Positions 42,346 through 54,626 are shown, numbered from the stretch's first letter. The stretch is DNA of 64,000 nt from Sabellastarte sp. h YS-2021 (GCA_964017235.1 OZ024929.1:156721609-156785608); one strand, 5' to 3'. A program made the numbers and translations. The notes: a model not told the origin generated them from the letters alone.

Positions 42346-44039
42346 CGACTGTGTATAGAGAGTTCTAACAAGACTTGGCCTTCCCACTAGTGACTTTGTC
42401 AACCAGCATAAGCACTTTCAGCTCCAGTGAAATCATTGTAGTTTCTAGGGTTGTTCAAAAAGAAAAAGGAACTACATACTAACTTTCCAACTTCAGATCT
42501 GGCTGGGGGCGAGGATTTAAATCGATGACCTGAGTAATGGGAAACAAGTGTGAACACAAATATTCCTGTCTGCTTCAACAATAACAAAGAAATTCTACCC
42601 TGGAACCTGTTACTTATAAAGAAAACTGCCCATAAAACATTTATGATAAAAAATATCACAAATGAAGATGACAATACAATACAAGTCTGTATTTTATAAT
42701 AAGGGATGTTATACTTTTTATTTCACAGTTTTATTATTTTTCCAATTTTTTAAAAGCCAATTTCACCAAAGCAAACAAGCAAGCAGCACTATCAAATGTA
42801 AAAAAATGTCCCAGTCTACACCAACCCCAAATGCCACCCTGAGATGATAATAAAATGGGTATTGTATGCAGTATCATAAAAAGTGACCAAGGAAAAATGG
42901 TAAGAATGTTGTTCCATTGTAAAAGATATGATGTAATTTTGTATTATTTTGTACCATTCCCATCAATATAACATAATTGCCAATCTGCATCTTTTCTTGT
43001 TGTGGATGACCTGGGGCTTCCAGACAACTGATGATTGCTTTGAGCCCAACAAAGACATTTAACCCACCATCCGTCACCTCCAGACAATAGGAAGACAGTC
43101 AACACATCACTTTTGGATTATCAAGTCTTTTCGGAAGTATTCCATCCATACTACAATACCAGCAGATCCACACACCACAACCATTTTAACCCTCTCAACT
43201 TCAACCAGCACCGTCACCAGTGCCAAGTACCACTCAGCAAGAACAAGCAAGACCTCCCAGTCAGTCCAGCCTGCAGAGTCAACCCAAATCAGCAGATTAG
43301 CCTGCATTAAGTCACACTAAAAAGGCCCTTCTCAGGGCCACCCGAATCTTTCCAAAACAATTATTCAGCTACGTGTTCTTCCCTATACAAAAAAAGTACA
43401 CCGTCCAACTCTTACACTTCCCCAAAAACATAACATAAATTGTATGAATGAGTGAGTGAATGTTTGACACAAATTTTAAAAATTCAAACACACAAAAAAA
43501 ACAGAAACATAACTTGGAATGAATGTGTGGATGGTCTGACAGACATACAAACAGTATCACAAACCAACTTGACAAACGTTACTTGACAAAGACATTGCAT
43601 TATATGACTGACAGACTGACTAGTGACTGATTGACTTAATTTTTCCAAGTTGACCGACACTTCATTGAGAGTGTCTTTCTTCAGATATTTTTTAAGCTAT
43701 TGGGGTTACAATTGCCAACCAAAAAAATCTTTATTGTGAAATTATATATATATTTTGTGGGTCAAATTGATTCTAAAATATTAAAAGAAAAAATTACTGC
43801 TTGAGTCAGAAAAAATAAGAATTTTATGTGTGTGTAGGTTTCAACTTTGACATTGGAGGACTAGGGTTTAAACCTTTTTATGTTTCTGATTAATTTTAGA
43901 TATGAAATTGTTTAGAATATAGGGTAAAAAGGGTTTGGTTTAAATTATATTGGGCTAATAATAGTTTGGGATTTGGTTTAATGTTTGTGTTACACCATTA
44001 AAGTAAAATTTCTTGGAATATTTGGGTACTCCTAAAAAG
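42346..44039. other. no gene recognised
   Basis: Includes a compositionally odd stretch (43000-43340, C-rich with CCACCAC, CAACC and CAGTCC words) carrying overlapping open frames on both strands that resemble no family I know. It could be a decayed element. Confidence 0.4.
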
Positions 44040-45480
44040 GACTGATAGATGACAGCTTGTTCTCCTCTCAGTCTTCTTAAATCCTGTCCTCCTGCCCAGC
44101 CAGTCCCCCTAGGTTATTGAAGTAGGTCTTGTTGATGTTGGCCTACCTCGATGGGCTTCTAAAATTCTCATTCTGTCCCTGCTCCAGCTGGTCAGCCTGC
44201 GGTGGTTGTATGTCGTCTGCTGGAGTGGGTGGCCTGTCTGCTCCACCCTGATGACGTCTCAGCATGTTATGTAGTACTACACATGTTAACACAATGTCCC
44301 TCACAACATATGGCCTTTGTTCCATGGTGGTCAGCATGGTACCCTGAACCTTCCCACTAATATCCCAAAAGCATTCTTTGGCTATTCATTGGCTATTTTC
44401 TCTTCCCTGGTCAGTTTTCTTCTGTTGTAGGGCTTGACCAGCCAAGGCATAAGGGCAAAGGCATCATCCCCCAAAAGGAAGTAGTGTAGATTTGGCCCTC
44501 CAGCTTCCAGTGGTTCTGGTGGTGGTAGCCCCAAGGTGCCGTTCTCACTTTTTCTTTGCAGTTTGCTATGGTTGAATATCTGTGCATCAGATGACGAACC
44601 ACTGCCCCCACATTGACCCACAGGAACTTGTACTCTGCATCGACAAGGGCTAACAGTACCAGGAAGAAGTAACCCTTGTATTTGAAATATTCACTGCCTC
44701 ACTTCTTGGGCTTTTTCATAGCTATATGTTTGCCATCTAGAGCACCTAAAGCATGAGCGACATTTCTGTTTCTCAATTTCTCCTCAATCTTTCTCCACTC
44801 TTCGGGATCTGTTGGACAGATCAAATATTCCTGCTGAAATTCTTCAAGGATGGCTTTGCACACCTTGGGGACAAATTTACAAATGGTAGTTCTGCCAACC
44901 CTTCAATGGTACTACAGTGAAGTGTAGCTTTCTCATGTGAATAAGTGCCTCAATGTAACTGCTAGTTTCAAACCAACTTCTAGTGGCTTCCTGAAATTTA
45001 TGGCTGACTTCCTGAGACGGTCGTAAATTCTTTCTTCAATTAAATCAAAAAAGGCAGGTGGCATCCTAATCAAATTCCGGTAACCTGGTATGTCAGTTGT
45101 TATTTGGTCGTCCAAGAGTGTTCTGTAGCATCCTCTTTCCTCTCTTTAAAGTATTTAGGGCATAACCCATGGATTCTATGGCTTCTTCTTCCTACGTGGT
45201 GGGGTGTGTGGCTGTGGTAGTGGTACTGGCTGTGCAGGTCCTGGGTTCTGTTGTCTTCTTTGTCTGACAAAATAACATTTTTGGATGAAAAATAACATAC
45301 TCAACTCAACAAAAAACTAAAGGACCCTCAACTTGTCAAACAGTTCATTGATGTGTAGCTGTCATTTTTGCAGTGATGAATGAGTGGGCTCATTAAATGT
45401 GATGAGGGGTTTATATAGTGTGATATGGATCCTGATTCTGTAACCTGACTATGGATACCGACCTCCAAAATCAATCAGTC
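44040..45480 (-). pseudogene. Harbinger (PIF/HARBI1-type) transposase relic, second copy
   Basis: Minus-strand pieces, in order: MDDQITTDIPGYRNLIRMPP with AFFDLIEERI (45115 down), a shifted NPEEWRKIEEK-like stretch near 44800, a DGKH region near 44730, LGDDAFALMPWLVKPYNRRK near 44450, and RDIVLTCVVLHNMLRRHQGG near 44290. The last is the usual C-terminal block after the catalytic Glu. Upstream (to 45480) the CACTATATAAACCCCTCATC and CAGCTACACATCA words match the 27.3-kb copy. Several frameshifts. Confidence 0.83.
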
Positions 45481-46052
45481 ATGTTGTGATGGGTTGTGGA
45501 CACGGTCCCGGCCCATAATTTGTCTTTACGGCTTGTCTGTTTGTGATGCGGCTTATCTGTTAGGGGTTTAGGGCTTGTCGTACTACTTCTACGACTGATC
45601 ATGCAAAAAATGTCCCCGACCCTATTGCTTGTCAGTGTAGTCATCAGGTCCTGTTGGGAAGTGTACCATCTTGTCGGGGTTTCTTAACCGACTATGCATT
45701 TTTGCGCTTTTTTCTACGTTTCTACGACTTTCACAACCCGACCCTAGAGTCATAGGATTGGTTGCACGGTCAGCTCCAGTGGAACACCCGCATTAGATTC
45801 AGTTGTACTATAATTTGTTTATGACGCATATTTGAACATAATTGATAAAGCATCTATATGTGTTACATCCATGTTTAGACTGAAAACATCACTAGAATTC
45901 ATTATTGACAATACATCCAATGTTGAGATGAAACTTTATAAAAATATTTGATTTGTATTAGTTCTGCTATAATTTAAGAGTGACACATATTCGAACAAAA
46001 CTTATAAAACATCCATATGTTTAACATATCGTTCAAACTAAAACATCAGAAC

Positions 46053-47585
46053 TCAATAACTTTCTAAGAATTCCAGTTTTAAATCTTGTAACACATGTTT
46101 CACCTTTGCAGTTAGAATCTCTTCATAATTCAACATCTGTACGTTAGCATCTGTGTGATTCAGTGCTTCCATGCACATCCTGTCTCTATGGCCCTGTTTG
46201 AACTTTCTCCCAGCAGTGTATCCTTGTGTGCAACTGCGCCTGTAATGGTGTAGTGAAGCATACTTTGTAGGAACTGTCACCTTGGTCATGTTCACACTGG
46301 GGTTAATTGGCAGTGCACAGTCATGGTTGTGCACTAACATGCAGTAATCTGGTCTTACGAGGGCCTTGTGTTTGAGTGTGTCCAAAGCTGAATATGTTAG
46401 GTATCGGGTAGTGATCAATGGAACAGTGCTGATGGTTTTATTAACAGGTGGGAAGTCTAAGAAAAAATTAAAGCTTTTGATTTTAATACTGGGCGCTTCA
46501 GGTTGATAGTACTTCATTGTTTCACTGCTGGCAATTGAGTTTAGATGATGAAGAAGTTCTCTGTAGTTTGTCGCTGGTGGTTGTGGAACTAATACTTCAT
46601 CGAGATCCAGGAACAGGACATGACTGTATCGAAACATGTTTTTCAGAAAGCAATCGTTGGTTGTTGATCGAACTGTCAACTGACTGGCTTCATATATGTC
46701 ATATTGCTGGAGATTTAACATTGGGTGAGGATGCTCATAAATTTTAAGTAATCCTTTGTTTAAGTAATGAGATATTACTTTCTCCAAATGTGATGAATAT
46801 CTGAGTGAGACATTATACAGGTTGATTTCATCCACTCCAAATATAGAACATACTTCTACCCACTCTATAAAAGCCCGAATTTCCTTATCATTCATTCTAT
46901 TATACAGAGGTGGAACACATACTCCAATTTTGTCCGAAGCTCCAGATTCAGGATATTGTATTGGTAATCGTGTAGCTGTGGAGCATTCATCAAATGACAG
47001 CGATATGTGTGAGAAATTGCTTGGTCCAGTATTGACTTTTGGAACTTCACAGACAAAACAGTATTGTTTTTGTACACTGCCTTCCATATGAAATGCCCAC
47101 ATGGTCAGGTCTATGTATTCTGTGGCTTGAAATACTATGGGTTTTGCATCTTCAGACCACAGAGAACAGAACAAATGAGGTGAAATTACTGTAGATTTGA
47201 AATTAAATCTATGGCTTGACAGAGCCAAGATCCTTATCACAGGCTTGCTCTGATCCCTCCCATCAAAATATGCTGCTTTAAGGTAGAGGCGTATTATTTG
47301 GTCATCTTCTTCATTAATCAAAATCTGCCAGGCTTTATTTCTATAGTAAATTGCTTTGAAGGAATATTCGTCACATTCATTGGAGGATGGTTGAAGGGAT
47401 GGTCCAACTGGACTTTGTGTCTCTGTATACGTTTGTATCTTTGACTCTATTCTCTTTAAAGATGATAATTTGTGCTCCATTGTGAACATATAAAGCAAAC
47501 CATACATTGTAACAGGTAGCTGAACCACTGCAAGTAGCAATAGGGCATTTATCTTAACTTTGTATATCCGTGCCATTAAAGACAT
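46053..47585 (-). CDS. GT92 (DUF23) family glycosyltransferase, 510 residues
   Basis: A single-exon intact gene. After a short basic N-terminus, residues about 12-34 form a signal anchor (LLLLAVVQLPVTMYGLLYMF), so this is a type II Golgi-like membrane protein with stem about 35-70. The GT92 region spans about 217-475: CVPPLYNR, FIEWVEVCSIFGVDEINLYN, TTNDCFLKNMFRYSHVLFLD with the metal-binding DLDE (327-330), then HNHDCALP and HYRRSC. Known family members include worm galt-1, which adds galactose to N-glycan core fucose; the substrate here is unknown. The frame opens at the first ATG, MSLMARIYK. No intron signals interrupt it. Nearest neighbours are transposon relics, so there is no cluster. 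Confidence 0.9.
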   Translation of the reverse strand: MSLMARIYKVKINALLLLAVVQLPVTMYGLLYMFTMEHKLSSLKRIESKIQTYTETQSPVGPSLQPSSNECDEYSFKAIYYRNKAWQILINEEDDQIIRLYLKAAYFDGRDQSKPVIRILALSSHRFNFKSTVISPHLFCSLWSEDAKPIVFQATEYIDLTMWAFHMEGSVQKQYCFVCEVPKVNTGPSNFSHISLSFDECSTATRLPIQYPESGASDKIGVCVPPLYNRMNDKEIRAFIEWVEVCSIFGVDEINLYNVSLRYSSHLEKVISHYLNKGLLKIYEHPHPMLNLQQYDIYEASQLTVRSTTNDCFLKNMFRYSHVLFLDLDEVLVPQPPATNYRELLHHLNSIASSETMKYYQPEAPSIKIKSFNFFLDFPPVNKTISTVPLITTRYLTYSALDTLKHKALVRPDYCMLVHNHDCALPINPSVNMTKVTVPTKYASLHHYRRSCTQGYTAGRKFKQGHRDRMCMEALNHTDANVQMLNYEEILTAKVKHVLQDLKLEFLESY

Positions 47586-48396
47586 TGGGTTAAAGGTGGC
47601 TCAATAGTTTAATTTGCAATGAATACTGAAAAGTGTGTCATCAACCACAGTAAGAGTTATGGTCACAGTCACAATTATTTGCATATGTACAGCTCCATTT
47701 CATAGCCAGCATATTTTATTCCTGTATCTGTTTACTTAAAGTCATTTCACAGTGATTCAGTTATCGATTTCTTGAATTTCTTTTTTCGTTTTATTTTGTT
47801 TTGTTTCTTAAATTTTGGAAAGAGAGAATAATGTATGAAATTTGATTTAAAAAATCTCTTTTTTTCAAATTGATGTATTGCCTGTGTAAGATCAATGAAC
47901 ATATTGACTTTGCAAATTAGAAATAATATAAATGCATATAAATTGAATTTACATAGTAGCCATTAACATGCTGAAAAAGAATTATACCAAAACCTAAAAG
48001 TTTAATGTTTAAAGCTCTTTTTTGTTTGAGATTCTAATATTGTGTATTAGGATGTTTAAAGACCATTATGTTGTGTATCAAAAATATTCCATTGTCCAAA
48101 CTTATAAGTTGGTTCTCTAAAATTATGACTAAAAAGAAAATAGTTATTGATTTACCCTTACGTAAAATAAACTATGAGGGATATGAAGTAAAACATTCAA
48201 ATAATAAACTATGATAATTCAGCGTAGAAAATGCTAATATATTTTGTGGACAAAATTGCCAAATTAAGGTCAAGATTAGTGTCAACTGATGTAGGCCCTC
48301 TGGACCCAGGCCAGTGGGTCACAGTGGACACAGAACAAATCATACAATCTCGATCTCATTCCTACCTTTTTAGTCTGTGATTGTATCAGCATACTC
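47586..48396. other. upstream region of the GT92 gene, no feature recognised
   Basis: AT-rich and non-coding. The GT92 promoter or an upstream non-coding exon may lie here, but no clear TATA box or splice donor could be chosen. Confidence 0.35.
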
Positions 48397-50265
48397 GTGA
48401 CCCCCATCACAAATATTGTGAACTATTCCCTACAGGGGGCAGTTTTCCATGCTGCTTCAAGACTCCATATGTCACACTGTTGCTCAAAAAGGCTGGTCAG
48501 AAATACCCATAAGAACTATCAACCAGTATCTAACCTCAGCTATATTTCCAAACTTATTGAGAAAGCTGTGGCCAAGCAAATAAATGAGCATATTGCTCGG
48601 GAGGGTATATCTAACATATACAATTGACATACAGAGCTTTTCACTCTACAGAAATGGCACTGCTACAAATACAAAATGACATTGCCTCCTCGATAGACAA
48701 GGGTATTCTTGTTTTACTAGTCCTTGACTTGTCCACAGCATTTGATACAATAGTTAATTCTATCCTTTTTGACTGCCTAAAACATTGTTTTGGTATTGAT
48801 GGGGTTGTACTCATGAAACAGGATTGTAAAAATGGGCAATATGAAATGCAATATGTTATGTTATGTTACTCATATGGGTAGAGTCTTACCTCAGTTCAAG
48901 GAAACAGAAGATTCAAATAGAACATTTTTCAGATCCCTTTCAGTTCCCCATTGGGGTTCCTCAACGCTGAGCCCCACTCCTCTTCACCCTCTACACCACT
49001 CCTCTTTGCATAATAACACTCACATTTATTTTGGAACTTGACTCAAGGAATTTTAACTCAAATATCACTGAATTGGCAAATTGCCATGAAGCCATCCAGG
49101 TGTGGATGGGAAATAACAACCTCATATTGAATCCCAACAAGTCTGAATTTATTTTTATTGGCAATGATAGAGCTAGAAGTTCCTTGAAGCCATCACTCCC
49201 TGTTAGTCTCCTTGGAAATACAATGGAAGAAACTGAATCAGTAAAAAGCCTTGGTATCACCCTGAATGCTGAAAAACCCAATGTAAAGACATGTGACTAA
49301 TTTAGGTTGTGTATGCTACTACCGACTGAAGAGAACCAAAGAGGGTAAACGCCTGTAAAAGTAGCTAATGCCATGGTCAGCAGCCGTCTGGACTACCACA
49401 CCCCTCTGCTCTTCCAAACAAAAAGGCTAATATTAGTAGACTTAAAGAATTCAAAACACCCTATGTCGCATTGTGTGCAAACTTAGTAAATTAGATGTCT
49501 TTATCAATTTGGCACTTTTATAAATGTTTCATACTAGTACTACCACCACTACTATCAGCATATGATAACGTCTTAATGTATTCCATTACTCTTAGTACGG
49601 ATGAATAATTTAATGATCTATAAGGTACCAAAATATCATCAAGGTCTACTACAAGAATGTATTGACAGTATTCCTGCTTCTTAACAGACAGTCATTGATC
49701 ACCAGACAAGATGTTAACTTAGAAGCATCATAGATCTAGATCAATAGCTAGGTGAGTGATAAGGCTAACGGCTAATTTGAATAAATTGCTTACAACTTCA
49801 AAGCCACTAGATTTAACCATTTTGTGCAAATTTAGTAACTTGAGTCATATGACACCTTTCCTACACAAACCACACTGTTTAAACACAACTTCATTACCTA
49901 CAAGCCAATAAATTTAGGCAACCCTCATATCTGTCCTCTTTAATTAAATATAGTGACCTTACAAGGGGCAACTACTTTCAGTTTCCTTAACCAGATCAAA
50001 TAAACACATGGGGATGCGTAGTTTTGCAATTGCTGCTCCCACAGAATGGAAAAAACTTCCTCAGGCCATCAGAACTCAGGACAGTATTAATGGATTTAGG
50101 CAACAGTTGAAGACCTACCTATTTAGGTTAGCCTACCCACCACCATAGTCCTTCTCCCCTATCAGATGCTAACATGGACATGGGCTATTTTTCGAAAATT
50201 GGACTATCCCTTCTAGGACATCAGCGCCTTAGAGGATGTCTTCATCAATCTTAGGTTTTATGAAT
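48397..50265 (+). pseudogene. L2/CR1-like retroposon relic, plus strand
   Basis: Reads YQPVSNLSYISKLIEKAVAK (about 48510-48570), AFHSTEMALLQIQNDIASSI, LVLDLSTAFDTI, NLILNPNKSEFIFIGNDRAR, then near 50030-50145 AIAAPTEWKKLPQAIRTQDS and LKTYLFRLAYPPP before a stop. Frames are broken many times and the catalytic YADD box is lost. It is closer to the 59.8-62.8 kb copy (EKAVA, NDRA) than to the 31-34 kb one. About 0.5 kb (49500-50000) interrupts the C-terminus. Confidence 0.78.
49543..49736. repeat. ~190-bp direct repeat, left copy
   Basis: ACCACTACTATCAGCAT, TTTAATGATCTATAAGGTAC, ATCATCAAGGTCTACTACAA and AGATGTTAACTTAGAAG match 50283-50474 in the same orientation. The copies are 740 bp apart and enclose the 3' end of the L2-like relic. 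Confidence 0.85.
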
Positions 50266-50282
50266 GCTTGATATTACCACAA

Positions 50283-50474
50283 CCACTACTACTATCAGCA
50301 TCTGATAACTTCTTAATGTATTCTATTAATCTTAGTGATTAATAATTTAATGATCTATAAGGTACCGAAATATCATCAAGGTCTACTACAAGAATGTGTT
50401 TGGCAGTGTTTCTGCTTCTTAAAATACAGTCATTGATTACCAGTCAAGATGTTAACTTAGAAGTATCATAGATT
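50283..50474. repeat. ~190-bp direct repeat, right copy
   Basis: Same blocks as 49543-49736 at roughly 90% identity by eye. The layout looks like a local duplication or an element copied on both sides of the retroposon tail. Confidence 0.85.
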
Positions 50475-51049
50475 TCATCTGGCCTGCAGTAGCTAACTGG
50501 TGGTGGGATATGGTGTAACCTTAGCAGTCTGATGTTCTCATAGTAGCTTTACTAAAGTCACTATTTTAGATTAAAGACACATTACAAATATAAAAGCTTG
50601 TAGCTCATAACTGTTTGTAAATTTCAATCCATTTAATCAGGGTGACTATTTCCTGGGAGTCCAGACTCTTGCCAAAAAAGAGGAACACAATACTGAATTT
50701 AAAAATGGCATCATTGGGGTAGACAATTTCTAACTATATGGCAAACTTAGTGCAATCTCTTGCAGGAACAGACGTATTCTATGGGTTTATTGCTTAAATA
50801 ATATGCAGACTACAACAGAGCGATTTGATACCCTTTGTCCTTCCAGTGTACTTCTGCCTCTCTTGTACTTCATATTTTTTATGTACTTAAGATGTCCATA
50901 CTTTATATGGTAGTACAGTTTAGTGGTTGTATTGAATGGGTAGATGGAAACAACAAAAGCCCTTAATACTTCAAGCTTTGCATTCCTGTCATCAAAATAC
51001 ACATGGCTTATTAAAAATATCAGCAGTTCAGTGAAAAACTATCACCCAT

Positions 51050-51700
51050 CCCAGTAAACATTTTGGGGTTTTGCAAACGTTTGATAGGAAATGTTTGGCA
51101 AAGGTTAAAAATAATGGGTACAAAAACCATTTGTAATAGAATGTTTTTAAAACGGTTTATGTATACTGTTTATTAAACGTTTAATGACAAATTTTAGAAA
51201 AACGTTACAAACGAACATATTAATGTTTGAATAATAATGGGGTCAGAGGTCAAATTCAATATCTTTTCAAGGTTTCTCACTTATGAAAATAATATTTTTA
51301 TAAATAAAACTTTTTTAAAACTCATAAATTGTAAGATAATGCCCCCATTCAATTCTTACTTTTAGGGATTACATGCGGGGTAATTTTTGACAAAGTCCTC
51401 TAAAATCCCCTATTATTGCTCACTGCCATCTTTGTTTGAACATGTTTGAAGGTGAAGGTTTAATAAGTATTCTGAAAATATGGGTTTAAAAAACGTTTTT
51501 GATAGAATGTTTTTAAAACATTTGATCAACAATGTTTTTATAAACATTTTATGTGTACTGTTTATGAACCATTTCATGATGAATGTTTGAAAAACATTTC
51601 CAGCATAACCTTCATTCCTTTAGCTATTTTATAAATGTTCAAAAAATGTTTCCAGTCAAACCTGGCTTCTTCAGTTATTTTATAAATTTTTACAGTAAAA
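51050..51700. mobile_element. AAACGTTT-rich repeat element, copy 1
   Basis: Starts CCCAGTAAACATTTTGGGGT and is full of self-complementary words (GCAAACGTTTG, AAACGTTT, AAAAACGTT, AACATTT). A related copy is at 57042-57600. No transposase. The right end is not defined. Confidence 0.6.
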
Positions 51701-51796
51701 ACAGTTTGAATTGATAAACTTGAACATATATCACCAACAAACATATATGACAGAAAATAACCCTCAAAAGACTTAACAATACTCTTTTCATATTGT

Positions 51797-52643
51797 GTAT
51801 TAATTCTAATTTTATTGGACTTTTATAGCGCTTAATCTCTCCTGTATAAAGAGGCTTCTAAGGTACAAACTGAACCAAAAACAGTCTAACAATTTCAGTA
51901 TCCAGGGAAAAAATGAGGTCAGCGCCATAGAGAATGCCAGAGGATGATTAAGACTAAGGTGGGCATGCCTTGGTGTACAGGTAGGTCTTAAGCTGCTTTC
52001 TGAAAGAGGCTAGGGAGGGAGATATATGAATCTTATCAGGAAGAGAGAGAGCAGTGGGGACATCAAAGGCAAAACTATAACCAAATTGTTCAACAGATTC
52101 ATGAATAGAAGGGTAGACTTTGGAATGACAAGGAAATTGCCACCACTCTGACTGTCCCTGGTACTATAAGAACTGCTGTAGGAAGAAAAATATGGGGAAA
52201 CCAGTGTGAAGATTCTTGTAAACAAGTGCACTGTAATTTGCATAGACTGAACTTGGAGAGACTTGAGTTGCAGCAATCCAACTGACTACTAACAAGAACA
52301 TTATACAAGTACAGAAGCATCATGAGTAAAAAACCGCCTGACATATCTGAAGTCACAGACATGCACAAAACCATTTTGCAGAGATTTTGAACATGTTTAG
52401 ACAAAGAAAAATCAGAATCAAACCACATGCCCGTATTCCTGACTGGCAGGGCAGAGAGGACTACCAAAGATATCAACTGGAAAACATGCTCTCAACTAAT
52501 TCCTCGGTCTTTTCCAACCAAAGATGATAAACTCAGTCTTGTCAAGATTAAATTTGAGTTTACTAGTTGACATCCACTCTTCAATATCGCCTGGGCACCT
52601 GTTCAACTGTTCAAAGGCAGCAGATATATTCTTCTGGGATAAA
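51797..52643 (-). pseudogene. L2/CR1-like retroposon, 3' half
   Basis: The minus strand reads QKNISAAFEQLNRC, IEEWMSTSKLKFNLDKTEFI, IFGWKRPRN, then TGMWFDSDFSLSKHVQNLCK and a tail with TTATTGGACTTTTATAGCGC in complement orientation. It begins at a trinucleotide repeat (52645-52680), consistent with 5' truncation. It is the same family as the 14.8-21.0 kb and 31.2-34.3 kb copies. Confidence 0.8.
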
Positions 52644-52644
52644 T

Positions 52645-52680
52645 GCATCATCATCATCATCATCATCATCAACAACAACA
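52645..52680. repeat. ATC/AAC trinucleotide microsatellite
   Basis: About nine ATC units followed by CAACAACAACA, at the 5' boundary of the L2-like fragment. Confidence 0.85.
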
Positions 52681-52968
52681 AGATATTGACTTTTTAAATT
52701 CGTTAACTGTTACTATTAATACTGTTTCGAATTATTAATTCAATGTTTGCTCATCTGTTGTGAGTAATTTTACACAAAATGTTGTTTACATTCTAGATAA
52801 AAGATGATGTTGGAGATCAGACTTAATCATAAAGTGACTGTAACTTGTATGAATACTTTGTACTCAACATTTATTTTATTTTTATGATTGGTTTTATAGA
52901 GGCACGAAATAATACTTTCAAGTTAGTTCAAAGGCATTGATGTCATTGTGTTACTGCATTAATTTATT

Positions 52969-53190
52969 ACCTCCATCAACAGGTTATGCCTTTGGGGTGT
53001 TTATTTGTTTGTCTATCCACATTTGCGCAAGCCCAAAAGTGATGAACAGGTCTAATTTGGGTAGGGCTTGACCAAAGGAAAAAAGTGGTATAATTCTGGG
53101 AAAAATCAGAATAAAAGGTCTAAATACAAATATCCCAAACTTTTGGAAATGTTCCCAGATGGAGGTCTGTGCTCTGCAAGTAGTTTCTAG
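52969..53190. repeat. ACCTCCACCAGCAG repeat, copy 2
   Basis: ACCTCCATCAACAGGTTATG at the start, GTTTATTTGTTTGTCTATCC, GTAGGGCTTGACCAAAGGAA, and GGAGGTCTGTGCTCTGCAAG at the end. ACCTCC and GGAGGT make a short inverted terminus. Same family as 36420-36640. Confidence 0.62.
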
Positions 53191-53700
53191 TTCTGTATGA
53201 GATCATTATGGGTGAAACAGCAGAAACAATATGCTATGTTGCATTATTGTAAAGAATTCTGTGTGCATACATTCTACTTATTGCTTTATTGCTTGTGGTT
53301 CGGACAGTTAAACATGGTTATTAGACTTTTTGTTATTCTTCTTTTCATTTATTATGAGAGATACACATTTCAAGTGCACCAAGTCTCAATATGTGTAATA
53401 AGGTGGAACCCTATTTTTGGTAATAAAACTATGGGAATTATAAAACTTTTACCCTCATTGATTCTCTGAATACCATAATAAACAGGCTTGTTTAAATATA
53501 AAGGTAACATTCTCTTAAAGATTTTGCTTGTATAAGTACTTTTCCAAGTACTAGATAGTTTATTTTCTCGGATTGGAGATTATAAAATACCTCTATTAGG
53601 TGAATGTATGGGGGTGCGTGCGTGTGTGCCCTGTAGTTTTGTCAAAAGCGGAGGGCAGTGGGGCCTTTCTCTTAAATAATTTTAGGCCAGTTCCTTATAT
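53191..53700. other. no feature recognised
   Basis: An open frame at 53197-53469 has no recognisable domain and starts at the edge of the preceding repeat; I do not call it a gene. Confidence 0.4.
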
Positions 53701-54600
53701 CCACCATTTATTCCGTTTTCTGTAGATCAAGATCAATAGCTAAGTGAATGATATGGCTAACAGCTATTTTGAGTAAATTGATTACAACTCCTAAGCCACT
53801 AGATTTAGAGAATTTCACAAATTATGTTGTTCAGTTACAGTAACAATAATGAGTAAATGTCTCTTTTCTTTGTAACTTCATCAGCTACCTTTTGATGTTC
53901 TGAGTCATGGTAAATTTCCAGTACCTTACCTCCACAAATAACTGAGTAATAACTATTTTAACATTTTGTCAATGAGTAAATCACTTGTAAATTCAACACT
54001 ATTGAATTTTTGGCTTTGTGATTTTTTGCATCAGTTATTTTAGCTTAGCTTCGTATGTCCTTTATATTTTTATTGCTTTTTTTAGATCCAGTTCAAAAGT
54101 TAAGTGAGTAATATCACTATGAGCTACTTTTAGTAAATCGCATATAGCTCCAAAAATACTTTCTCAATACCTTCAAGATGGTACCTACTTCAAAGGTTTA
54201 CCTCAGTATCTAAATGATCGGTAGTTATTTCTAGTTTTAACGTCGAATAAAATAAGTAAATGGCTTTTTAATTTGCTATCATCACAGTTACAATGTTTGG
54301 TCAAATATGTTGTTCATCTATTTTTGTTTTGTTCTGTGTTATGGTAATATTTTCAAGGCTGTAGCTCCATAGGTAACTGAGTAATAGCTACTTTTACATT
54401 TCTACATTTTACCAATGAGTAAATCACTTCAATGCTATTGAATTTATAGGTTTCATATCAAATATGTTGATACCTAATTTTTATGCTTTGTATCATGGTA
54501 TATTGTCAGAACTAACCGAGTAATAGCTACATCGACAGTAAAATTATTTGTAACTACAAAACTTTTGAATTATCAGCATTTTAATCAGCATTTTAAAAGT
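53700..54600. repeat. degenerate repeats around AACTGAGTAATAGCTA
   Basis: AATAACTGAGTAATAACTAT, GTAACTGAGTAATAGCTACT and CTAACCGAGTAATAGCTACA recur, each followed by AGTAAATCACTT- or AAAATTATTTGT-like blocks. Between them sit AGATCAAGATCAATAGCTAA and variants, also present at about 49730-49830. It looks like an old dispersed repeat amplified locally. Confidence 0.6.
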
Positions 54601-54626
54601 GTAGCTAGTTTAATAGTTCATCATTG

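Noticed and set aside
53197..53469. 90-codon plus-strand frame with hydrophobic stretches
   Set aside because: It begins at the edge of a dispersed repeat and contains no recognisable domain. Hydrophobicity follows from T-rich sequence.
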